Shown here in pieces: positions 8,601-15,572 of a DNA stretch of 20,755 nt. The notes under the pieces were generated by a model. The model made no database searches. It was not told the origin of the DNA and saw only the letters and a program-made list of their open reading frames with translations. The DNA is from Chloroflexota bacterium (lineage in GTDB: Bacteria > Chloroflexota > Anaerolineae > Promineifilales > Promineifilaceae), in contig CP070688.1 in NCBI GenBank assembly GCA_020353135.1, forward strand, positions 3,782,873 to 3,803,627. Direction: 5' to 3'. Both the position numbers and the translations under genes were made by a program. Every line of letters starts with the position of its first letter. Position 1 is the first letter of the stretch.

Positions 8601-9478
8601 TTGAAGAAGCGGCCATCGTTGCCGAAGGCGCCCTAATCTTAGCCGAAGAGGTAGGCGAGGAAGATATCTTGGTCAGGAATCTTAACAATCTGGCCTTTTT
8701 CAATATGTATGTCGGCGATCACGGCCGGGCGGCCGATTTTCTCACCCGGCAGATAGAGATCAATCGCCGCCAGGGAGACCGTGTTGGCGAAGCCCATGGC
8801 CTGACGAACCTGGCTTTCAACCAGTTGGCGCTCGGACTCTATGAAGAAGCCCAGGCAGCGATCTTGCAGGCGTTGCAGCTGACCACCGCCATGGGCGCGC
8901 CACGTTTGAGCGCTTATAATCGGCTAAATCTCGGCCTTTCCCAGATCCGCTTAGGTCAGGCAGCAGACGCGCGACACGAGATCGAGATCGCCCGCCCGGT
9001 GTTGGCCGACGTCGGCGACGATTTTGGCTTGTCCATCGCCTACTCATATATGGGCCTGGCTCTAGAGGCCGATGGGCAGGCCAGTCAGGCGGCCGCCTCG
9101 TTCGAGGCTGCGGCCGAAATGCTAAGGCAAGCGGGCGCTTCCAGTTTTGCCGTCGACGCCCTGGCAGGGCTCAGTAGATGCGCGCTGATTCGGGAGGACC
9201 TACCGTTGGCCAAAGGGCTAATCGGCGAGGTTTGGGACTATTTGCGACAATCCGGAGCAAGTGGGCTAGAATTCCCTCTGCTGGCCTTCGAAAGTTGCGC
9301 CAGGGTTTTCGAGGCGATGGCAGATGAAGCCGCCCTGCGAACCGCCGTCGAAGCCGGACATCGCGAGTTGATGCAGCGGGCAAAAAGGATCAGTGATCCG
9401 GAATGGCAGCATTCCTTCCTGCAAAACGTGCCCGAGCATCGGGCCTTGCTTAACCGATGGGAGCGAATGGCGGCTTAG
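5663..9478 (+). CDS. Soluble adenylyl cyclase-like protein: two cyclase domains, STAND ATPase, TPR
   Basis: This 1271-residue cytoplasmic protein is predicted to make cAMP from ATP under control of an ATPase/TPR sensor. Two class III cyclase homology domains come first. Domain 1 (about 20-210) keeps both metal-binding Asp residues (D30 in FVDISGF, D80 in LAGDAF) but lacks the Asn/Arg pair, having GQAIEDSAEAEH instead. Domain 2 (about 240-410) lacks the first metal Asp but keeps the adenine-type Lys (K291 in DKGS), T350 (EEYTCYG), N357 and R361 (VNLAARF). Together they would form one active site. An ATPase follows, with Walker A GEAGMGKS at 452-459 and Walker B IVHIED ending at 592, then helical TPR repeats from about 830 to 1240. 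There is no signal peptide or membrane segment. The TTG start is chosen because no ATG or GTG precedes it in frame after the TAG at 5612; no ribosome site is visible. Catalytic activity is inferred. Confidence 0.9.
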   Translation: MHNLVPQFILDNYRQDVRRGRFFAVCQFVDISGFSEITDDLMKHGPYGAEILTSLIRNIFNPLLRSVYDYGGFAATLAGDAFTAVFPAESESEDGQLNAARRAIVAAWHLQQRMDDIGHQVTPYGNFRVSVKVGVACGDVNWGIVTSEDERRASYYFQGQAIEDSAEAEHAADAGDIIISAKLQDLVGSMVDVEAPLGQPGAYQRLLAVNASAPLVEPAGPRTADLEVMTRFFPPSVVNQEHSGEFRQVLNLFISLPTVRTEDQLAIFMRSMFTLQDRYGGLLNRLDFGDKGSNLLLFWGAPVAHENDVARILNFVLDLQTNTSIPINAGITYRLAHAGFVGSAQREEYTCYGRGVNLAARFMTEAPRGEIWLDERVAQHAERQFEVEYEGEMSFKGFAEKQKVYALFEVKEDDEAFYEGPMVGRQAELAAMADFVAPLWRQQPAGAMIVWGEAGMGKSRLVHEFRYSDAFGEADILWAVCQSDEILRESLNPFRYWLLRYFGQSDAQSEARNKRNFNRKLDGLISRTSRQRLAAELDRTRSFVGAMIGLYWPDSLYAGLDAQGRYENTLVGLMTLMQAESQRQPVIVHIEDNQWIDEASREFMVRLADSLGLDGHEPYPIAIIATSRHEGPGCPLAEADQCLEIDLTQLSPESLAELAQDLLNGQVSDSLLGLIVARAEGNPFFAEQVLRYLRESDSLEVGPDGWQLKKEGRTPLPADVRSVLIARLDRLAQEVRDLVQTAAVIGREFEVLLLARMLHDDNSVIERVGAAESAAIWSQLSQMRYLFKHTLLRDTAYHMQVRARLQALHQLAAKAIETLYADDLRPHYAELAYHSERAGSNAEAADWYLLAAEQAKSRGTLIDARSYLASALTLIPAEQTAKRWQAIVQRIEVLGFLGETEASQEEIDAALTLAQEVGDDNLIAHAYLQKGSLAHMLGNDQAALAEFEAGLAASRRGDARRFEALILGMKTITMARMGQIEEAAIVAEGALILAEEVGEEDILVRNLNNLAFFNMYVGDHGRAADFLTRQIEINRRQGDRVGEAHGLTNLAFNQLALGLYEEAQAAILQALQLTTAMGAPRLSAYNRLNLGLSQIRLGQAADARHEIEIARPVLADVGDDFGLSIAYSYMGLALEADGQASQAAASFEAAAEMLRQAGASSFAVDALAGLSRCALIREDLPLAKGLIGEVWDYLRQSGASGLEFPLLAFESCARVFEAMADEAALRTAVEAGHRELMQRAKRISDPEWQHSFLQNVPEHRALLNRWERMAA

Positions 9479-9509
9479 ATTTTTGTGCCAGATAAGGAGG
9501 CAATAACGC

Positions 9510-9932
9510 ATGCCAAAGAAAGTGTGGAAGAACCTTGGTGTTACGGCAGACGTGGCTGAAGTTCACACCGAAATCATTGAGAAACCCTATGGCGATCCAA
9601 TCCACCAGAATCCTGCGGGAAAGAAGAAGTTCAAGGTCGTCAGAAACCTGGTCAACTTCGAAGTGCTTGACAAGGCGACAAAAAGCCCGGCACATAATCC
9701 AACTTTGACCCTAACGGTTTGTTACAAGCAGCAAGACGTAAACGGCGCCGGTGGCATTGAGAACCTCAAGCTGGGCGTCTACCTTAACAACGAGTGGGAT
9801 TATCTGTGGGAATGGAAAAAGAATGATCCCTCCATGGTCGCATGCAGTGAGCCGGGTTTCGTCGGCGCCGTCGTCGTTAGACTGAAGAGGAAATGGGCCG
9901 ATCCGGCAATAGGTTGGGGTGGCGGAGGATAG
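9510..9932 (+). CDS. Small conserved-looking protein of unknown function, downstream of cyclase
   Basis: This 140-residue protein is not recognised. The start is very well supported: AAGGAGG at 9494-9500 lies 9 bases before the ATG, a better ribosome site than that of the cyclase itself. The sequence is basic and soluble, without signal peptide or membrane segment. Alternating hydrophobic stretches (TLTLTVCYK, KLGVYLNNEW, GAVVVRLKRKW) and several Trp and Tyr residues suggest a beta-rich fold. The tail ends in WGGGG. It begins 31 bases after the cyclase stop codon, with no promoter or terminator between, so the two are probably cotranscribed. It could be a ligand, partner or output of the cyclase system. 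That role is only an inference from position. Confidence 0.75.
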   Translation: MPKKVWKNLGVTADVAEVHTEIIEKPYGDPIHQNPAGKKKFKVVRNLVNFEVLDKATKSPAHNPTLTLTVCYKQQDVNGAGGIENLKLGVYLNNEWDYLWEWKKNDPSMVACSEPGFVGAVVVRLKRKWADPAIGWGGGG

Positions 9933-9999
9933 ACGCCGCCTCGACCTATCTGTCTCAACTGCATAGAACGAAGTTGCGCCCGGGCGGGCAGAAAGACAA

Positions 10000-10021
10000 C
10001 CGCCCATCTCGTGAGAGGCGG
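10000..10021 (+). terminator. Possible hairpin terminator after the cyclase unit
   Basis: CCGCC (10000-10004) pairs with GGCGG (10017-10021), and inside it TCT pairs with AGA around a CGTG loop, with a 2-base bulge. An alternative outer pairing CCGCCC/GGGCGG (10020-10025) also exists. There is no good T tract, only GTGTTTGG further on. It lies between two converging units, where termination would be expected. Confidence 0.3.
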
Positions 10022-10079
10022 GCGGCTGATAGAGGAGTGTTTGGATCCGGCGATAGTGGTTCAGACTCCCCCCTTAGCT

Positions 10080-10100
10080 CCTCCCCTGGGAGAGGGGAAG
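10080..10100. repeat. Short purine/pyrimidine imperfect palindrome
   Basis: TCCCCT (10082-10087) and AGGGGA (10093-10098) flank GGGAG, with further C/G pairing outside. CTCCC-CT-GGGAG is a competing hairpin. It resembles the 'CTCCCCTGGGAGAGGGG' type of short intergenic repeat known from many genomes. Only one copy was seen in this window. Confidence 0.3.
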
Positions 10101-10119
10101 GATGAAAACGATCGGATAA

Positions 10120-10356
10120 CTAATGGGGCGAGGTCCTCAGTTGTCGTAGCGCCAGGCTCCAATCGACGACTTGGCCGGCAGCCCGGTCGGCTACCTGAAG
10201 TAGCCAGGCGCCGGCTCGCGCAACGTCTGTCCTGGTCGACCAGGCTCCTCCCCGTCTGCCGGCCTGTTTGGCCATGCGCCGTTTCTGAGCTTCTCTGACC
10301 AACGCCTCGTTCTCTCGCTTTGCCGTGCCGTACATGAATTCGTAATTGCCGTTCAT
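10120..10356 (-). CDS. Small basic protein of unknown function, divergent from SARP-like gene
   Basis: This predicted 78-residue protein has a convincing ribosome site: GGGAGG (10367-10362) lies 5 bases before the ATG on the minus strand. The N-terminal half is a charged helix (YEFMYGTAKRENEALVREAQ, then KRRMAKQAGRR). The tyrosine-rich start followed by a Glu/Arg amphipathic helix is a pattern I associate with small proteins next to regulators in actinobacteria and Chloroflexota. I cannot name a family. The C-terminal half has no clear pattern. There is no signal peptide or membrane segment. It is transcribed away from the SARP-like gene and shares with it a 178-base control region containing the GTGACA direct repeat, so co-regulation is plausible. 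It could still be a chance frame. Confidence 0.5.
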   Translation of the reverse strand: MNGNYEFMYGTAKRENEALVREAQKRRMAKQAGRRGGAWSTRTDVARAGAWLLQVADRAAGQVVDWSLALRQLRTSPH

Positions 10357-10441
10357 TTCAACCTCCCATCTCTGCTAATCGTTTTGATTCACTCTGCTTT
10401 CTGTTCACCGTTCACTTTAGTCCTAACTATAACGGGTAAGT

Positions 10442-10459
10442 GTGACACCAGCGTGACAG
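10442..10459. promoter_or_regulatory. Heptamer direct repeat, candidate SARP-type operator
   Basis: GTGACAC (10442-10448) and GTGACAG (10453-10459) are separated by CAGC, giving an exact 11-base period. SARP/AfsR-type regulators are known to bind heptamer direct repeats with about this period next to the -10 or -35. The second copy forms the -35 of the promoter described separately. Almost the same 18 bases occur at 15573-15590. The sequence in frame upstream of the repeat has several stops, so its conservation is not due to coding. Confidence 0.6.
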
Positions 10460-10481
10460 AGCCCGGCGCTCACTGTACAAT
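10453..10481 (+). promoter_or_regulatory. Promoter of the SARP-like gene
   Basis: GTGACA (10453-10458) and TACAAT (10476-10481) are separated by exactly 17 bases, each one mismatch from consensus. Initiation near 10488 would give a leader of about 47 bases before the ATG at 10535. The -35 is embedded in the direct repeat, which suggests regulated activity. Confidence 0.6.
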
Positions 10482-10534
10482 GATTTCTGTGATTCGGGTT
10501 TAACAAGCGAGTTTATTGAGTTAACCAGGAAAAG

Positions 10535-13500
10535 ATGGCCGCAGAAACACCGAAACCATTGCGCCTATCATTACGGTTACTTGGTAGCTACCAGGCCAGC
10601 CTTGGCCATGAGCCGCTCGCCGAGTCTCGTGCCAAGAAGATCGAGGCTCTGCTGGTTTACCTGGCTCTTGAAGCCGATCGGGCTCACCGCCGAGAGAACC
10701 TGGTCGGCTTGCTATTCCCGGAAATGCCCGAAGAAAAGGCGCGTACCAATCTGCGCCAAACGTTGACCCGCCTGCGGCGTTCCATCCATGATCGCGAGGC
10801 GAAGCCGCCCTTCCTGCTAGTATCACGCGAATCTACTCGATTCAACTCTGACAGCGATCACTTCGTCGACGTGACGGCATTCCAGGAACTGCTGCGGGGT
10901 TGCGCGGCCCATCACGGCCGGCGTGACGACCGCTGCCCGGAGTGCATGCAGTGCGCCCAAGAGGCGTTGGACCTGTATCGGGGGCCTTTCCTGGATGGCT
11001 TCTTTCTCGAAGACAGCGCCACCTTTGAAGAGTGGCTACTGTCCCGACGCGAATACCTGCGGGAGGCCGCGTTGGCGGCCGCGGCCCAGTTGGCCTCGTT
11101 CAACGAGCGACGGGGCAACTATTTGACCGCCGAACTGGCCGCGCGGCGACAAATTGAAATGGAACCCTGGCGCGAGGAGGCCTACCAACAGCGCATGCGC
11201 TTGCTGGCTTACCAGGGCAAACGCGGCGATGCGTTACGGCAGTACGATCGCCTGGCCGCCATGCTAGACGAAGAACTTGGCGTCGAGCCGACGTCGGCTA
11301 CCAAGCGGTTGCGCCGCCAGATCGCCACCGCCCCGGATGCCCGGCAATACAATCTACCGTCTCGCGATAGCTCATTTGTCGGCCGTTCGTCCGAACTGGC
11401 AATCATTAACGAGCATTTGGCCGATCCTGAGCGCCGGCTGGTTACTTTGACCGGCCCTGGCGGCAGCGGCAAAACCGCCCTGGCAGTGGAAGCCGGTTGG
11501 CAGGCGGTCACACTGAATTTGGGTCCCTTCATGCACGGCGTAGCCATGGTCCCGCTGGTTGGCATCAGCGCCCCGGTCGCGACCTATGATCCCCTGGCCA
11601 CGTCCGTCGCCGAGATCCTCGATTTCTGCTGCACAAGTGACCCTCTGCGAGAAGTCGTCAATTACCTGAATGGCAAGAAGCTGTTGTTGATCTTAGACAA
11701 TGCCGAGCACCTGGTCGACGCTGTCCGCGACTTCGTCATTGCTCTCCTTCAAGGCGCGACATCCCCGAAAGTACTGATTACCTCGCGCGCTCGATTGAAC
11801 CTGGCCGACGAGTGGTTGGTGGAGGTGAGCGGTCTACCTGTGCCTTCTCGGGAGTTGCTGGCCGACAAGTTACCGGCGACCGACGATGCTCCCAGGCTCT
11901 TTATCCGCCGCGCGCGGCGCCTGGCGCCGGATATAGCGTCGCCCCAAGGCTCAAGCCGCTGCCCGAGATCGACCATCATCCGCATTTGTCGCCTGGTTCA
12001 GGGGTTGCCCCTGGGTATAGAACTGGCCGCCAGCTGGGTACGCCATCTCAGTTGCCAGGAAATCGCCGCTGAACTGGAGAACAGTCTCGATTTTTTGAGC
12101 AGTTCGGCTCGCGATTTGCCCGAGCGCCATCAAAGCTTGCGGGCGGTCTTCAACTATTCGTGGGCCATGCTGAGCGAAGCTGATCGCCAGATCCTGGGTC
12201 GGCTTTCGATTTTCGCCGGCAGCTTTGACCGGGCTGCGGCCGAGACGATAACCGGGGCGACGGTCCAGAACCTGGCCACACTTGTCGACCATTCGCTGCT
12301 GCAAAGACGTTCGGGAGGCGAAACAGACGGCCAACGTTACGAGTTGGTGGAGAGCATCCGCCATTACGCGGCCGAGAAGTTGAAGGCCGGCGACCACGTG
12401 GCGCCATTGACTGAGCAATACAGCCGCCATTACCTCTATCTTCTGGCCGGCCGCCTGGAAGACCTGCGAGGCAAAGAGCAGCAAGCAACTGTGCTCGAGA
12501 TTGCCTTGGAAATAACGAACATTCGCGCCGCCTGGCGTCTGGCCGTCGAGCGGCGGGATGTTCCGGACCTGGCCTCGGCCCAGGAATCGCTGGCTTTGTT
12601 CTACTACATGCGTAGCTGGTTTGCCGAAGGCGAAGCGAATTTCGCCCTGGCCAGTCGTGGTCTCAAAGGGGAATGTCGCGATTTGAAATGCGAGGTCTTG
12701 TTGGCCAGGCTCACGGCCTGGCAGGGCTGGTTCGCCTACCTGGGCGGTCGGTTCGGCGAAGGCCGCAACCTGATGCAGCAAAGCGTCGAGAATCTGCAGC
12801 GCCTTGACGCTGTAACTGCCCTGGGCCGCACCCTGCCCTACCTGGCCGTGGCCACTGCCTCCGCAGGAGAGTACGCCGCGGCCGAGCAGATGGTTCTAGA
12901 AGCACAGCAAATATGGCGCAGCGCAGACGATCGCAATGGCCTGGCAGTGGCGGCTAATGTTTTGAGCCAGATCAACTATTTGCAGGGCGACTATGAACGG
13001 GCGCGTGCATGCGGCCGGGAAAGCCTGGCCTTAGTTCGCGAGAGCGGCAATTCGTGGAGCATGGCCTTTTCCCTGACGAACCTTGGCCGGGCCGAATTCG
13101 CATCGGCCAATTATGGGCAAGCGGCTGCTTACTACCGTGAAGCATTCGAGATTCGCGAAGCGATGGGCGATGCGCGCGGCCAGGCCGTCGACCTTCTATA
13201 TCTCGGCGACGCGGCCTGGGCTGAGGAGAAGTTGCCAGAGGCCAGCCAAGCCTACGAGCAGAGCCTGGCTATTTTCCGCGATATCGGCGTTCCAGAAGGC
13301 GTGGCCAGCGCGCTGGCTCGTTTGGGTCACGCAGCTCGACGCGAGGGCGATGTGTCATTGGCTCGCCAGGAGTATGCCGAAGCGCTGGGATTGGCTCGCG
13401 ATGGCCAGGCGCTTCAACCGATGCTGGAAGCACTTCGCGGATTGGCCCAGTTGGCCGTCCCGGACAGTCCCGAGTTGGCTCAGATGGCGGCTCAGGTAGT

Positions 13501-13672
13501 AGCGGGTCACCCGGCCACGGACGAGGCCAATCGCAGCAATGCCCGGCGGCTGCTGGCCCAGATCTCTGGTGAAATGGGCCGGGCTGCAGCTCAGCCGCTG
13601 CCGCCAGACCAGGCGGTCGAACAGTTGGACGAAATCGCCGACGAATTAGTGCATGCCGTAGCGGCCGCCTGA
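10535..13672 (+). CDS. SARP-like regulator: winged helix, BTAD, NB-ARC ATPase, TPR
   Basis: This 1045-residue cytoplasmic transcription regulator has the AfsR/SARP-STAND layout. An OmpR-type winged helix occupies about residues 10-100 (AKKIEALLVYLALEADRAHRRENLVGLLF is the characteristic opening). A bacterial transcriptional activation domain follows at about 112-262, ending in DEELGVEPTSATKRLR. Next is an NB-ARC ATPase, with Walker A GPGGSGKT (307-314), Walker B LLLILD (383-388) and a GLPLGIELAA motif near residue 490. TPR helices run from about 640 to 1000. The BTAD carries a Cys/His cluster (C123, H126, H127, C134, C137, C140) that could bind metal. The ATG has AGGA four bases upstream. The promoter overlaps the GTGACA direct repeat, so autoregulation is likely. 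ATP binding with TPR sensing would act as a switch. The inducing signal and target genes are not known. Confidence 0.93.
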   Translation: MAAETPKPLRLSLRLLGSYQASLGHEPLAESRAKKIEALLVYLALEADRAHRRENLVGLLFPEMPEEKARTNLRQTLTRLRRSIHDREAKPPFLLVSRESTRFNSDSDHFVDVTAFQELLRGCAAHHGRRDDRCPECMQCAQEALDLYRGPFLDGFFLEDSATFEEWLLSRREYLREAALAAAAQLASFNERRGNYLTAELAARRQIEMEPWREEAYQQRMRLLAYQGKRGDALRQYDRLAAMLDEELGVEPTSATKRLRRQIATAPDARQYNLPSRDSSFVGRSSELAIINEHLADPERRLVTLTGPGGSGKTALAVEAGWQAVTLNLGPFMHGVAMVPLVGISAPVATYDPLATSVAEILDFCCTSDPLREVVNYLNGKKLLLILDNAEHLVDAVRDFVIALLQGATSPKVLITSRARLNLADEWLVEVSGLPVPSRELLADKLPATDDAPRLFIRRARRLAPDIASPQGSSRCPRSTIIRICRLVQGLPLGIELAASWVRHLSCQEIAAELENSLDFLSSSARDLPERHQSLRAVFNYSWAMLSEADRQILGRLSIFAGSFDRAAAETITGATVQNLATLVDHSLLQRRSGGETDGQRYELVESIRHYAAEKLKAGDHVAPLTEQYSRHYLYLLAGRLEDLRGKEQQATVLEIALEITNIRAAWRLAVERRDVPDLASAQESLALFYYMRSWFAEGEANFALASRGLKGECRDLKCEVLLARLTAWQGWFAYLGGRFGEGRNLMQQSVENLQRLDAVTALGRTLPYLAVATASAGEYAAAEQMVLEAQQIWRSADDRNGLAVAANVLSQINYLQGDYERARACGRESLALVRESGNSWSMAFSLTNLGRAEFASANYGQAAAYYREAFEIREAMGDARGQAVDLLYLGDAAWAEEKLPEASQAYEQSLAIFRDIGVPEGVASALARLGHAARREGDVSLARQEYAEALGLARDGQALQPMLEALRGLAQLAVPDSPELAQMAAQVVAGHPATDEANRSNARRLLAQISGEMGRAAAQPLPPDQAVEQLDEIADELVHAVAAA

Positions 13673-13679
13673 GCGGCCG
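13662..13679. terminator. GC hairpin spanning the SARP-like stop codon
   Basis: CGGCCGC (13662-13668) and GCGGCCG (13673-13679) form a perfect 7-bp stem around CTGA, whose last three bases are the stop codon. No T tract follows on either strand. The site sits in the 32-base gap between converging genes, so it may slow transcription from both sides, but it is not a standard terminator. Confidence 0.3.
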
Positions 13680-13704
13680 ATACCGGATGGCGGTCAGAAA
13701 TTCT

Positions 13705-14682
13705 TCAGGGGTCGTTTCGTTTAAACTCCTTGCGCAGCCAGTAGAAGCTCTGCCCGGGCGGATAATCCTTCTGACGACCGACCACTTGATAGCCGAGCCG
13801 CTCATAAAAGTCTCGGGCTTGAAATTCAAAGGTCTTGACCTGAGCATGCGTGCAGCCACGGTCGATGGCCGCCTGTTCGATCAAGCCCATCAGCCTGCGG
13901 CCGTGCCCTTGATGGCGCCATGATGCGGCCACCCACAGTTCGTCGACGTCAAGCCAACCCCAGTACGTTGCGGCCAGCAGTCCGCCGACGACTTCGCCCG
14001 AGGGACGACGGATGAAAGCGGCCAGGGGGTACTTGCCGGTCCTCCGGCCCAGGCGATGATGCTCAGAGACACTGTCATTGTAATCCTTAGTCTGCTGGCG
14101 GATGAAGGCCAGGTCAGCCAACGCCGGATGGTCGGCAAGATCATAAAAGAGGCCGTTCCTAAAATCGGCGTCCGGCTCGCCACCAGCGCGAATCGGCCCG
14201 GCTTCGATGTAGTCCAAGATCGTTCGGACGGTAGAGGCCGGCGTCTGCTGGCTATTGTCGATCACGACGCCAACCGGCCGGTCGCCCGCGTACATGCTGG
14301 CGTACATCTCCCGAATTCTGGTCCGCTCCTTGCTTGTCAAGCGCCGGCCGCCCCGATCGCCCAGGGCGATTTCTAGCGCCGGCAGCAAGGTGAAGGTGTG
14401 AAGCGGCGCTCCGCTCCCGGCCGTCGCCGCCGCAAAGCGCTGGTGCTGATCGCGTTCAATGGGCCAGGAGAGTACGACCTGGAAGCCTCGCGTAACCCAA
14501 GTCGTCGTCAACTCGGCTGCGTCGGCCAACGCAAAGGGTATCGCCTCTTCCAGCGACAATGCGCCAGAAAAATGCCGTAGATGGTCCACTTCAATGTGTA
14601 CCGCTTGCTGCAATTCGCTTGTTAACAGAGCGCCTACCGTGCTCTTGCCGGCATTAACCGGCCCATCTAGAAATACGATCAT
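13705..14682 (-). CDS. P-loop kinase / GNAT acetyltransferase fusion
   Basis: This 325-residue protein joins two enzyme domains. Residues 1 to about 165 form a small-molecule-kinase-like P-loop domain, with Walker A GPVNAGKST (7-15) and a later VVIDNS strand; it resembles AAA_33 or shikimate-kinase-type folds. Residues from about 175 form a GNAT N-acetyltransferase. Its acetyl-CoA loop is in VAASWRHQGHGRRLMGLIEQ, followed by VKTFEFQARDFYERLGYQVVGR, the usual last helix and strand. Substrates cannot be read from the sequence; phosphorylation and acetylation of a small molecule or nucleoside are inferences. The ATG is supported by GAGGT 8 bases upstream (14695-14691). The gene lies 82 bases downstream of the DUF4062-like gene on the same strand, a possible operon. 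Kinase and acetyltransferase fusions are known in drug-modifying enzymes, but those use different folds and order. Confidence 0.85.
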   Translation of the reverse strand: MIVFLDGPVNAGKSTVGALLTSELQQAVHIEVDHLRHFSGALSLEEAIPFALADAAELTTTWVTRGFQVVLSWPIERDQHQRFAAATAGSGAPLHTFTLLPALEIALGDRGGRRLTSKERTRIREMYASMYAGDRPVGVVIDNSQQTPASTVRTILDYIEAGPIRAGGEPDADFRNGLFYDLADHPALADLAFIRQQTKDYNDSVSEHHRLGRRTGKYPLAAFIRRPSGEVVGGLLAATYWGWLDVDELWVAASWRHQGHGRRLMGLIEQAAIDRGCTHAQVKTFEFQARDFYERLGYQVVGRQKDYPPGQSFYWLRKEFKRNDP

Positions 14683-14764
14683 CCAGGTTTACCTCGTCAG
14701 TCGTGATACGGACAACCGGCGACCGGCAGCCGTCTACCAGCAACTGGCGCCGGGCAGGGAGTGG

Positions 14765-15361
14765 CTACGCTGGCTTGTCACCTGGTTCGAGTAAGATCCC
14801 TGTGCTCGGCTCGTAGCGTTCCCTGGAGAAGATCATGCTGCTCTCGCCTGCGCCGCCGAGCACGTCGCCCTCGGCCGGTTCTGGCGCCTGGTGCAGTTCA
14901 TTCTGCCAGCGCAGCAATCCTTCGATTTCACCTGGCGTCAAGCCGAAATCGGCCGCTCGCTCCAGGAGGCGCCCGCCCAGCGCTTGCAGCGCCTGGCGCT
15001 GAAGATCGGCGTGGCTGGCGAAGGGCAACCAATTGGCCCGCAATTCGACAAAACGCCGGAACTCCTCGGCCGCCATGGTACGGTTCACCCCCGATTTTAG
15101 AAAGGGCAGCGGAAGGCGGCCAAGATGCTGGGTGGTCATCCATTCCAGGCCGACCGGCGCTCGAATGTCGCCGCCTAGCAATAGCAGGTGCAGATCGGCC
15201 TGAGCGATGGCTTGCCCATCGACCGGATCATTGCGGCGCGGCGATAATTCGATGCGCCAGGTCACATCGGCTGGTACGGCTATCACCGAACGGGCCAGGA
15301 TCTCCCGTTCTTCTTCCATGTCCGTGGCGGCCGAGATGTAGAGCAGGAACTGTGCGGCCAT
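14765..15361 (-). CDS. DUF4062-like protein
   Basis: This 198-residue protein is predicted to be soluble. The first 95 residues match the DUF4062 pattern. A strand (FLLYISAATD) is followed by MEEEREILARS, corresponding to the family's 'SST-x-D-L-x-x-E-R'. Later comes AQADLHLLLLGGDIRAPVGLEW, then a Gly-containing helix and PLPFLKSG, like the family's 'D-V-F-V-L-L-L-G-x-x-Y-G ... E ... G-x-P-I-L-x-Y'. DUF4062 domains are known as N-terminal modules of STAND NTPases and as stand-alone proteins, with no settled biochemical role. The second half is helical and unassigned. The ribosome site is poor (GGCAG). The start lies 40 bases downstream of a strong same-strand terminator, which suggests control by attenuation or a separate upstream RNA. 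The P-loop/GNAT gene follows. Confidence 0.65.
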   Translation of the reverse strand: MAAQFLLYISAATDMEEEREILARSVIAVPADVTWRIELSPRRNDPVDGQAIAQADLHLLLLGGDIRAPVGLEWMTTQHLGRLPLPFLKSGVNRTMAAEEFRRFVELRANWLPFASHADLQRQALQALGGRLLERAADFGLTPGEIEGLLRWQNELHQAPEPAEGDVLGGAGESSMIFSRERYEPSTGILLEPGDKPA

Positions 15362-15400
15362 AGGCTGCCACTATACGTCGAACGGGCCAGATCTGCCAAC

Positions 15401-15444
15401 AAAAAAAACAACTGGCCCCGGATTCACCACCCGCGGGCCAGTTG
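15401..15444 (-). terminator. Strong intrinsic terminator on the minus strand, no gene before it
   Basis: Read leftward, a perfect 10-bp stem (15444-15435 with 15418-15409; CAACTGGCCC on the plus strand) has a 16-base loop and is followed directly by eight T residues (15408-15401). This is a textbook Rho-independent terminator. It lies upstream of the DUF4062-like start codon (15361), not after a known gene. It is either an attenuator in that gene's leader or the end of an unannotated RNA. Confidence 0.85.
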
Positions 15445-15572
15445 CCCCCTGGAAGCTCCCCCTGAACAGCGGCCGTGCCCTTGTGCCAGGCATGTGGCTG
15501 GCGCTTCTGACCGGGCCGTTGTTCGGGTATAACCAGACCTCACTGACTGTGGCTCCATTGATACAGGCTACC

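Noticed and set aside
11951..12781. Leftward 276-codon frame
   Set aside because: It is antisense to the ATPase/TPR part of the SARP-like gene, whose GLPLGIELAA motif and repeats are clearly the coding strand.
13269..13859. Leftward 196-codon frame
   Set aside because: It overlaps the ends of two well-supported genes in other frames and is Arg/Pro-rich low-quality sequence.
14761..15363. Rightward 200-codon frame
   Set aside because: It is almost exactly antisense to the DUF4062-like gene and is Arg/Pro-rich; the leftward frame has the family pattern.
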